NCBI GenBank assembly: GCA_002839535.1
Contig: PGYF01000025.1
Span: forward strand, 4,795 to 16,591
DNA from: Nitrospira bacterium HGW-Nitrospira-1
GTDB taxonomy: Bacteria; Nitrospirota; Thermodesulfovibrionia; Thermodesulfovibrionales; UBA6898
DNA length: 11,797 nucleotides
Direction of reading: 5' to 3'
Below are positions 5,988 to 11,527 of the stretch, piece after piece. The number at the start of each line of letters is the position of its first letter. Position 1 is the stretch's first letter. A program made the translations under genes and the position numbers. The notes under the pieces are model-generated. The model saw only the letters and a program-made list of their open reading frames with translations. It did no database searches and was not told the DNA's origin.

Positions 5988-7264
5988 CTACTGCTTTTCT
6001 CTGGGACGAGTCGTTTCTCTGGGGCTTAATGGCATACAAGGCGTTGAAAAACGCCTGTTTGCCCTTTGATCTCATCCGCGCGGAAGACATAAAATGCGGC
6101 TGTCTTAAAAATTATGCCGTGCTCTTTGTGCCCGGAGGCTGGGCATCTAATAAATTAAAGACGCTCGGTGATAAAGGCACAACCGAAATAAAAAAATTTG
6201 TGCGTAACGGCGGAAATTATCTCGGATTCTGCGGCGGCGCAGGACTTGCAACGCTTGACGGTATATGGCTTTTGAATATCAGAAGAAAACCGACAAAGGA
6301 TCGGGTGCCGAGTTTCAGCGGGCAGATTCATCTGAATATAACAGAACACCGGATTTGGCAGGGACTCAACTCATCACCCATTACCCATCACTCATCACCG
6401 ATTTTTCACGCATGGTGGCCATCTCAATTTTTAATTGATGATAAAAACCTCAGAATACTGGCGACTTACGGCGATGCACTGCCTGACTCTTTCAGCTCTG
6501 ATTTGAATGTGGGCGATGTGGATGCCAATGGCAGCTGGTCTGAGATGGAAAAAATTTATAAGATTAACCTTGACCCTGAACGTCTGAAAAACGAACCTGC
6601 TGTTGTAGAGGGTAATTTTGGGAAAGGCAGGGTAATATTGTCGCTTATTCATTTTGATACGCCCGATGATGCAAACGGGGCTGGCGTCTTAAAAAATCTA
6701 TGGGAATACCTGACAGAAAACAGTTATGAGTTAAAAAAATTCAAAAACTCAAAACCTGAAATAATGAATCTGAGAGGACTGTCCCTATTTGCGGACAATA
6801 ACTATTGTAATCAAAAAGAAAAGAGTTCTCTTAACGAACTCGTCTCATCAGTCAATGACCTGATTAATCTTGGCATTCGCAATTTCCTCTGGTTCTGGAG
6901 AAATCCTATGCTCCTTCAATGGCGGAGGGGTGTAAGGGGACTTGAATACTGCACGCTTTATATTCTGACTAAAGAGATTGCTTTGCTCAGCAATGATTTA
7001 ACAATTAATGAAACAAAGGAAAAGATGCTCATGCAGATCAGGAGTTTGCTTATTCCTTTTGTCGAAAAGGCCAATAAACTCCTGCTTTTAGAAAGATTCG
7101 CCATGACCAATGGACATATAACCTATGAAGCATGCGATACCCCGCAAATTCAGGAAATACGAAAAGAACTCTTCTCAACCTCAAAAAGTCACGGCGGACT
7201 GTTTAAAGAACTCATCTCGGAATTGGACAATTATTTGTATTGTCTAATCGCTGAAAGGCAATAA
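5966..7264 (+). CDS. BPL-N domain (glutamine amidotransferase-like) protein, unknown role
   Basis: This 432-residue protein has an N-terminal class I glutamine-amidotransferase-like fold (about residues 8-245) of the kind seen at the N-terminus of eukaryotic biotin-protein ligase. Visible landmarks are AFLWDESFLWGLMAYKALKN, the VLFVPGGWASNKL strand-turn, the nucleophile-elbow GGNYLGFCGGAGLATLDG with a candidate catalytic Cys near residue 90, and GKGRVILSLIHFDTPDDANG with a candidate His. The C-terminal part (about 250-432) is mostly helical with an aromatic FLWFWRNPMLLQWRRG segment; I do not recognise it. A 7-nt array is translated within NSSPITHHSSPIFHAWW. It has no signal peptide or membrane segment. 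It follows the corrin genes on the same strand, but 133 nt and an element separate them, so co-transcription is uncertain. The substrate is unknown; amidation of a small acid or a purely structural GATase fold are both possible. Confidence 0.75.
   Translation: MKSEKLKPTAFLWDESFLWGLMAYKALKNACLPFDLIRAEDIKCGCLKNYAVLFVPGGWASNKLKTLGDKGTTEIKKFVRNGGNYLGFCGGAGLATLDGIWLLNIRRKPTKDRVPSFSGQIHLNITEHRIWQGLNSSPITHHSSPIFHAWWPSQFLIDDKNLRILATYGDALPDSFSSDLNVGDVDANGSWSEMEKIYKINLDPERLKNEPAVVEGNFGKGRVILSLIHFDTPDDANGAGVLKNLWEYLTENSYELKKFKNSKPEIMNLRGLSLFADNNYCNQKEKSSLNELVSSVNDLINLGIRNFLWFWRNPMLLQWRRGVRGLEYCTLYILTKEIALLSNDLTINETKEKMLMQIRSLLIPFVEKANKLLLLERFAMTNGHITYEACDTPQIQEIRKELFSTSKSHGGLFKELISELDNYLYCLIAERQ
6370..6397 (+). 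repeat. Heptanucleotide array, CYCATYA type
   Basis: Four units: CTCATCA, CCCATTA, CCCATCA, CTCATCA. They are translated within the BPL-N protein (SSPITHHSSP), ahead of the FHAWWPSQF block. Confidence 0.85.
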
Positions 7265-7374
7265 TGACGCATTAGTAAAAAGTCGTCATTCCGGACAAGC
7301 CGGACCTTGACAGTTGCAAGGTTTAATGGGACTTTTTGCGAAGCCGGCAATAATAGCACGGAGCAACTCTGTAG
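7265..7374. other. Convergent intergenic region with degenerate palindromes
   Basis: AATGACG (7263-7269) and CGTCATT (7284-7290) are exact inverted repeats. They are followed by TCCGG-ACAAG-CCGGA, the same ACAAG-loop hairpin seen in the TGTCATT elements, ending near TTGACAG (7313). This looks like a decayed or rearranged copy of that element family. No gene is seen. Confidence 0.5.
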
Positions 7375-7408
7375 GCAGGGAGGGGTATAGTGTGTTTACC
7401 CCTCCTGC
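7375..7408. terminator. Strong hairpin between convergent operons
   Basis: GCAGGGAGGGGTA (7375-7387) pairs with TACCCCTCCTGC (7397-7408), a 12-bp GC-rich stem with one bulged G and a 9-nt loop. It lies between the 3' ends of the BPL-N gene and tusA, where a shared terminator is expected. Neither strand has a clear U-tract after the stem, so it may block 3' exonucleases or act with Rho rather than being a classic intrinsic terminator. Confidence 0.6.
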
Positions 7409-7423
7409 GTAAGTAAAATAAAA

Positions 7424-7669
7424 TCAGCTCTTCTGGATATAAATTTCCCAGCTGTCTGCGAGTTTAATGACTTCAACCGGCCAGCCCTTGCCCTCTGCAA
7501 ACCTCGGGAGTGAATCTTCTGCTGATGCAGGCGCATCGCAGAGAATCTTGATAATACCGCCGCTCGGTATTTTTTCAAGCGCTTTTTTGGACAGAACAAG
7601 CGGATAAGGGCATACACGACCGAGAACATCCAAAACCTGTGTCGGTGTCTGTGATTTTAAATCAGCCAT
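7424..7669 (-). CDS. tusA: TusA-family sulfur carrier protein
   Basis: This small cytoplasmic protein of 81 residues binds sulfur as a persulfide on the Cys of the CPxP motif, here DVLGRVCPYPLVLSKKALEK with Cys20. The remainder (GGIIKILCDAPASAEDSLPRF, GWPVEVIKLADSWEIYI) follows the usual beta-alpha-beta SirA/TusA fold. In dsr-type sulfur oxidisers TusA delivers sulfur to DsrEFH and onward to DsrC; elsewhere it serves tRNA thiolation or molybdenum cofactor synthesis. It is the last gene of the - strand run, 21 nt after dsrF, with a strong ribosome-binding site (AGAGGAGG, 7 nt before ATG). The setting beside dsrEFH and dsrMKJOP favours the dissimilatory role. The extra Cys44 is not part of the known motif. 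Confidence 0.92.
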   Translation of the reverse strand: MADLKSQTPTQVLDVLGRVCPYPLVLSKKALEKIPSGGIIKILCDAPASAEDSLPRFAEGKGWPVEVIKLADSWEIYIQKS

Positions 7670-7690
7670 TTTTAATCCTCCTCTGTTGTA

Positions 7691-8104
7691 TTAGCAGAAA
7701 AGTAGATGGTCTACTGATTCCATCTCCTTCTGTATTTCACTGTACGGGACTATCTGGGTGTTTGTTTCCCCGCCAATATCCTCGGCGTCCATCAGGAGCG
7801 CATCTTCCTTGATACCAAATTTATCAAGGTCCTCCTTGCATACCATGACTTTCATGTCAAGCAGCAAGGTGTTCTTCATATGTCCTTCGATGCTTGTTAA
7901 GCCGTAATGTTTCATCGCCTGCTGGTTCTTAAGGCAGTTCATAACACCGTCTCCTATGAAGGCAATAGAAGCCTCGACCAGATCTCCGTCCTTCAAATAT
8001 ATCTCAACTGACTGGCTGGAGATCGCATGGGTCAATCCTAATCTTGACGCCTCAGTCTTGTAAGGAAGCGCTCTGACAACGAATAAAAGTTTCCTGGTAG
8101 CCAT
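7691..8104 (-). CDS. dsrF: DsrF/TusC-like sulfur relay subunit
   Basis: This 137-residue member of the DsrE/F-like superfamily forms, with DsrE and DsrH, the hexameric sulfur-transfer complex. It matches TusC/DsrF in pattern: RKLLFVVRALPYKTEASRLG at the N-terminus, SIAFIGDGVMNCLKNQ in the middle, HYGLTSIEGHMKNTLLLDMK, and a VDHLLFC end where TusC ends in a similar hydrophobic strand. Cys residues are at 57, 89 and 137. It starts one nucleotide after the dsrE stop, with GGAGGGG as ribosome-binding site embedded in the dsrE end, so the two are coupled. In this family DsrF is mainly structural. A generic DsrE-family label is the fallback. Confidence 0.83.
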   Translation of the reverse strand: MATRKLLFVVRALPYKTEASRLGLTHAISSQSVEIYLKDGDLVEASIAFIGDGVMNCLKNQQAMKHYGLTSIEGHMKNTLLLDMKVMVCKEDLDKFGIKEDALLMDAEDIGGETNTQIVPYSEIQKEMESVDHLLFC

Positions 8105-8105
8105 A

Positions 8106-8468
8106 TTAATCCCCTCCTATATGAAGGACCCTGTCTGCATCAAAGGCGCTTGCAAGGTACCAGTCCATGCTGAATCTCCTGGCGCCTTCTATAGTGTCCT
8201 CTTTATGATAGCCTCTTGCCTCAGCGCATGCCTCACAGGCTGTTATCTGGAATTTCCCTGTGGCAATGAGTTCCTGCACTGTCTTTGCAAGGGCGGAATA
8301 ATCCTTAAAAGCCCTCTGGCCTTTTTTGGACATCATGGTCGCGTTCCCTGACATCCAATAATCAACGGTATGTCCCTTTTTTACTGCTGCCTCAGCCAGC
8401 TTCACCGAGAAATCAAGTGATAATGAGCCTACCAGAGATGAAAAGCAGCCTATTGTCAATTTTCCCAT
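8106..8468 (-). CDS. dsrE: DsrE/TusD-like sulfurtransferase subunit
   Basis: This 120-residue protein is the persulfide-carrying subunit of the DsrEFH/TusBCD type complex. The key Cys of DsrE/TusD lies before a helix of the form C-x-x-x-x-x-R-G. Here QITACEACAEARGYH places Cys78 at that site, with a second Cys at 81. The N-terminus (KLTIGCFSSLVGSLSLDFSV) and the end (WYLASAFDADRVLHIGGD) fit the fold. It sits between dsrH and dsrF with strong ribosome-binding sites (AAAGGAGG before its ATG). The conserved Cys argues that the complex is active in sulfur transfer. The partner that accepts the sulfur, DsrC, is not in this window. Confidence 0.86.
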   Translation of the reverse strand: MGKLTIGCFSSLVGSLSLDFSVKLAEAAVKKGHTVDYWMSGNATMMSKKGQRAFKDYSALAKTVQELIATGKFQITACEACAEARGYHKEDTIEGARRFSMDWYLASAFDADRVLHIGGD

Positions 8469-8488
8469 AACTCTGCCTCCTTTATGTT

Positions 8489-8785
8489 TTATAACCAGAC
8501 AATTTTTTCATAATCATTAAAAATAAGGTCAACCACATCACTGTAGGTAACGGCCTTTACCCTGCTGTCCAGATTTGCAGAGGTAAATCCCCTGCTCTCG
8601 AGATCTTCAGTCAGTACATATAAATTGCCCGTTTTCTCGAGGATGGAAGATGTTTTGCCGGCTTCCTTAGTTGCTGCATGATAGACTCCGTTGCCGACAA
8701 AGATAATGCCGAGTTTTTCAGCGCTTAATCTTTTGAGAACATCTTCGCCTGTCCTGTAATCACTCATGATAACGCCGAGTTTCAT
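8489..8785 (-). CDS. dsrH: DsrH/TusB-like sulfur relay subunit
   Basis: This 98-residue protein aligns by eye with TusB/DsrH along its length. The LGIIFVGNGVYHA strand is followed by the diagnostic LYVLTEDLESRGFTS, then VKAVTYSDVVDLIFNDYEKIVWL, matching the TusB pattern YALNEDLxARG ... DYTDFVRL ... W. It contains no cysteine, so it cannot itself carry a persulfide; some DsrH proteins have one. It is the first gene after the terminator-like hairpin at 8833-8863 and has a strong AGGAGG site 7 nt before ATG. Gene order is H-E-F-tusA here, unlike the E-F-H order known from purple sulfur bacteria. Confidence 0.84.
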   Translation of the reverse strand: MKLGVIMSDYRTGEDVLKRLSAEKLGIIFVGNGVYHAATKEAGKTSSILEKTGNLYVLTEDLESRGFTSANLDSRVKAVTYSDVVDLIFNDYEKIVWL

Positions 8786-8832
8786 TGTTACACCTCCTGA
8801 TAAATACGGTCTTTCTTGATTTTAAATGTCGC

Positions 8833-8863
8833 AAAAAGGGCAGAATTAAACCTGCCCTTTTTT
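8833..8863. terminator. Intrinsic terminator-like hairpin after the ferredoxin gene
   Basis: AAAAAGGGCAG (8833-8843) pairs with CTGCCCTTTTT (8852-8862) around an 8-nt loop, giving a T5 tail on the - strand and T6 on the + strand. It lies 14 nt past the ferredoxin stop. It should end or reduce transcription coming from dsrMKJOP-ferredoxin, making dsrHEF-tusA a separate or lower-expressed unit. No convincing promoter was found in the short space before dsrH. Confidence 0.75.
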
Positions 8864-8876
8864 GAAATTAAACACA

Positions 8877-9062
8877 TTACATCTCAGTCAGGGTTATTGC
8901 TCCAGACGGACAAACGCTTGTGCATGTCTCACATCCCTCGCAGAGATCTGCCTGAAAAGGATCTGCCTTTCCGTCTTTCATCTGAAATACGGTAACAGGA
9001 CAGTTATTGACACACTCCTCACAACCTTCACATTTTTCTGCATCTACTGCTACTATGTACAT
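8877..9062 (-). CDS. 2[4Fe-4S] ferredoxin
   Basis: This 61-residue bacterial-type ferredoxin has two complete cluster motifs: CEGCEECVNNCPV (Cys 11, 14, 17, 21) and CEGCETCTSVCPS (Cys 41, 44, 47, 51). It is a soluble low-potential electron carrier in the cytoplasm. An AAGGAGG site lies 8 nt before the ATG. It is 75 nt downstream of dsrP, so it is probably part of the dsrMKJOP transcript. It could exchange electrons with the cytoplasmic iron-sulfur subunit DsrK or with a sulfite reductase or DsrL-type enzyme elsewhere; that is inference from position only. Confidence 0.93.
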   Translation of the reverse strand: MYIVAVDAEKCEGCEECVNNCPVTVFQMKDGKADPFQADLCEGCETCTSVCPSGAITLTEM

Positions 9063-9083
9063 TTAACTAACCTCCTTATTTTT

Positions 9084-9102
9084 ATATGCCTGACAGGCAT
9101 AT
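9084..9102. promoter_or_regulatory. Perfect 19-bp dyad between dsrP and the ferredoxin gene
   Basis: ATATGCCTG-A-CAGGCATAT is a perfect palindrome with a single central base. One base of loop is too little for a full RNA stem-loop, although opening a few pairs gives a usable hairpin. The symmetry is as expected for a dimeric repressor or activator site. It lies 22 nt before the ferredoxin start codon. No T-run follows on the - strand. Confidence 0.5.
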
Positions 9103-9137
9103 TATTATATCCAATTATGGAAAATAAAATCCATTTC

Positions 9138-10292
9138 TTACGCTGTATCTTCCCTCACCGTAACAGCTACTTTATACAGCACAGTCAGGACAAGCAACCC
9201 TATAGCCCATACACCAACAGTTATTATCGCTTCAGGCAGAGTAGGCCAATATTCCGTTATGCCTTCGAACATATTCGGCACAAAGCCGCCTATGACCAGT
9301 CCGAAGCCCTTGTCAATCCAGAGCGAAGTGAACAGCATCACACAGGCAATTGCCAGGAGCTTTTCGTTCTTCCTGAATGAGGGAAAGACGAGGATGGCAA
9401 GAGAAGCGACCGCAAAGATGCTCGAAGCCCACATCAGAGGGACAAGTTTCCCCTGGCCTTCAATACCGGCATACAGATAATGGAACGGATGCATATGTCC
9501 GGGGATATTGCTGTAGAAGGCGGTGAAAAATTCCATTCCGAGCAGGAAAACATTTGCAAACATCGCATATGTAACGATCTTTCCCAACGCCTGTATAGGC
9601 TCATATCCCGGATCAAACTTCGTTGTCTTTCTCACAAGAAGGGCCAGCAGGATCAGGAGAGCCGGGCCGCCTGCAAATGCCGAGGCAAGAAAGCGGGGAG
9701 CCATAACAGCGGTAAGCCAGAAGTGCCTGCCGGGGATTCCGGCATACAAAAACGCTGTCACGGTATGGATGCTGACAGCCCAGGGGATCGAAAGGTATAT
9801 CAGAGGCTTCACCCATTGCGGCGGCTTTACACCCTTGCGTTCAGCCCCAAGCGTTGTCCAGCCGATTATCAGGTTGAGCGCAAGATAGCCCATAAGAACA
9901 ACACTGTCCCAGAACATAACAGAATTGAGCGTGGGGTAAAGAATAACGTTCGTAATCCTCATCGGCTGACCCATATCAACAAAAATAAAGAGGACACACA
10001 TGATAACAGCGGAGATCGCCAAAAATTCACCCAGGATCACAATCTTGCCGAATTTCTTAAAATCATGGAGATAATACGGGATAACCAGCATAACAGCCGA
10101 GGCGGCAACACCTACGAGAAAAGTAAACTGTCCTATATAAATTCCCCAGGAGACGTCCCTGCTCAGTCCTGTTATTCCCAGACCTTCATTGAATTGCTTG
10201 AGATACGTTAGAACAGCCACGCCAATTACAGCGAGCAAAACAAAAATCCATGTCCAGTATCTTCGACCTCCGGTCAGCGCTTTATCCAGCAT
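9138..10292 (-). CDS. dsrP: DsrP, NrfD-family membrane subunit of DsrMKJOP
   Basis: This integral membrane protein of 384 residues has about ten hydrophobic segments, from WTWIFVLLAVIGVAVLTYL near the N-terminus to EAIITVGVWAIGLLVLTVLY near the C-terminus. Conserved NrfD/DsrP traits are the SWGIYIGQFTFLVGVAASAV helix, the FVDMGQPMRI turn, IPWAVSIHTVTAFLYAGIPG and GPALLILLALLVRK. DsrP exchanges electrons with the menaquinone pool and passes them to or from DsrO and DsrJ on the outer face. The ATG at 10292 is chosen because AGGAGG lies 8 nt before it; a GTG at 10301 directly abuts that site. It overlaps dsrO by 11 nt, showing tight coupling. Related NrfD proteins occur in other complexes, but the neighbours fix this as DsrP. 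Confidence 0.93.
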   Translation of the reverse strand: MLDKALTGGRRYWTWIFVLLAVIGVAVLTYLKQFNEGLGITGLSRDVSWGIYIGQFTFLVGVAASAVMLVIPYYLHDFKKFGKIVILGEFLAISAVIMCVLFIFVDMGQPMRITNVILYPTLNSVMFWDSVVLMGYLALNLIIGWTTLGAERKGVKPPQWVKPLIYLSIPWAVSIHTVTAFLYAGIPGRHFWLTAVMAPRFLASAFAGGPALLILLALLVRKTTKFDPGYEPIQALGKIVTYAMFANVFLLGMEFFTAFYSNIPGHMHPFHYLYAGIEGQGKLVPLMWASSIFAVASLAILVFPSFRKNEKLLAIACVMLFTSLWIDKGFGLVIGGFVPNMFEGITEYWPTLPEAIITVGVWAIGLLVLTVLYKVAVTVREDTA

Positions 10293-11130
10293 GTTCGCCA
10301 CCTCCTATCACATAGTAAATACTGGGCTGTGTGCCGAGTTCGGGTTTTCGTCTGATGGTGTATTTTGCAGCGATGATCTTCCTGACCTCGGAATTCGGGT
10401 CTTCGAGATCGCCAAAAACAATCGCCCCATTAGAGACTTCGACACATGCAGGCTGCAGGCCCTTGGCAAGGCGCTCATAGCACAAGGTGCATTTCTCCAC
10501 CACTCCGATCATTCTCGTTGGAAATTCCTTGTTCTCTTTTTCGGGTTTGATGAAAGGCCGGCCGTTGTCATCCTTGCCCCTTGGGTCTCTCCAGTTAAAG
10601 CTTCTCGCTCCGAACGGACACGCTGCCATACAAAACCTGCATCCGATGCAGCGGTGCATATCCTGCATCACGACGCCGTCTTTTCTCTTGAAGGTCGCCT
10701 GAGTCGGACATACCCTCACACAAGCAGGCTTGGCGCAATGGTTGCAGAAGAGGAAAAAATTCTTCTCCTTCATCTCTTTGTTTTGATATTCGTCTTCCGG
10801 GGCAGTCGGAAACGTATGTTCAAAGTTATCCTTCCATATCCATTTGATCTCCTGCCTTTTTCTGATCTCTTCAGGTAGGCTGCTCATATCCGGCACGTTA
10901 TGAATGCTGTGGCAGGCGTCTATGCATTTTTGATAATCCTCATCGGATTTCAGTTTGCTCATGTCAACAACAAACCCCCATCTCTTTCCTTTCAGAGACC
11001 TGGGGTCAGGCGAAGTCTGGGACGCCTCCAGACCGCTATTGCGCAGCCCGCCAAATACTGCAGCCCCGCCAATTCCCGCTACAGTTGAAACTCCCACCAG
11101 TTTTAAAAATTGTCTTCTGTTTATACTCAT
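10282..11130 (-). CDS. dsrO: DsrO, periplasmic iron-sulfur subunit of DsrMKJOP
   Basis: This 282-residue ferredoxin-like protein is exported folded by the Tat system: the start MSINRRQFLKLVGVSTVAGI has the twin-arginine motif and hydrophobic core. Cysteine groups follow in order: CIDACHSIHN (about 69-78), CNHCAKPACVRVCP, CIGCRFCMAACPFGARSF, and CTLCYERLAKGLQPAC. The last three suit [4Fe-4S] clusters; the first is shorter than the usual CxxCxxxC form. It relays electrons between DsrP and the haem subunit DsrJ. The start at 11130 is chosen because it gives an ATGA overlap with dsrJ, has GAAGGAGAA just before it and places RR near the N-terminus; an upstream in-frame codon at 11169 would add 13 residues inside dsrJ. 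Confidence 0.93.
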   Translation of the reverse strand: MSINRRQFLKLVGVSTVAGIGGAAVFGGLRNSGLEASQTSPDPRSLKGKRWGFVVDMSKLKSDEDYQKCIDACHSIHNVPDMSSLPEEIRKRQEIKWIWKDNFEHTFPTAPEDEYQNKEMKEKNFFLFCNHCAKPACVRVCPTQATFKRKDGVVMQDMHRCIGCRFCMAACPFGARSFNWRDPRGKDDNGRPFIKPEKENKEFPTRMIGVVEKCTLCYERLAKGLQPACVEVSNGAIVFGDLEDPNSEVRKIIAAKYTIRRKPELGTQPSIYYVIGGGEHAG

Positions 11131-11525
11131 AGCGCGTTCTCCTTCGGTGCGATATGACAACTCCAGCAATACGGTTTAACAGCCATATAGTTGTGGCATT
11201 CGTCACAGAACTTTTTCTTGTTTGAATGGCAGTTCATGCAGGTGTTTTGAAGACTTATATTAACGCCCTGTCCGGCGTTATTGACATAGATCCTGTCTCC
11301 GTTGCGTACAACAGAATCCCTCCAGTTATTCAGCAGCTGCATATGCTCTGTCCTCATGAAGTCCCTGGACTCAACACACTGTTTGACCTGCATCTGATTA
11401 ATAACCGGGGTGTCAATACTCGGTTTCGGCTTTGCACCGGCCTTTCCCATATTACTGATGAAAGGGAAGGTCGCAAACACTACAAAGGCAAGAAGCCCGG
11501 CAATAATTTTACCGCTATCGTACAT
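11127..11525 (-). CDS. dsrJ: DsrJ, triheme cytochrome c subunit of DsrMKJOP
   Basis: This 132-residue periplasmic cytochrome is anchored by an N-terminal hydrophobic segment (IIAGLLAFVVFATFPFISNM, about 7-26). Three covalent haem sites are seen: CMNCH (96-100), CDECH (107-111) and CWSCH (120-124). Cys50, in the MQVKQCVESRDFMRTEHM block, corresponds to the conserved Cys that gives DsrJ its unusual His/Cys-ligated haem. DsrJ may handle electrons or sulfur species in the periplasm; its substrate is not firmly known. It begins 2 nt after the dsrK stop with an AAAGGAGG site, and its stop overlaps the dsrO start. Confidence 0.94.
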   Translation of the reverse strand: MYDSGKIIAGLLAFVVFATFPFISNMGKAGAKPKPSIDTPVINQMQVKQCVESRDFMRTEHMQLLNNWRDSVVRNGDRIYVNNAGQGVNISLQNTCMNCHSNKKKFCDECHNYMAVKPYCWSCHIAPKENAL

Positions 11526-11527
11526 GG

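Noticed and set aside
8862..9380. A 172-codon + strand open frame over the ferredoxin and dsrP
   Set aside because: It is antisense to two clear genes, has no family pattern and no ribosome-binding site of note.
9480..10211. A 243-codon + strand open frame antisense to dsrP
   Set aside because: It is a shadow of dsrP: highly basic, repetitive composition, with no recognisable protein pattern.
10189..10878. A 229-codon + strand open frame antisense to dsrO
   Set aside because: It is a shadow frame on a gene with complete Tat and iron-sulfur motifs.
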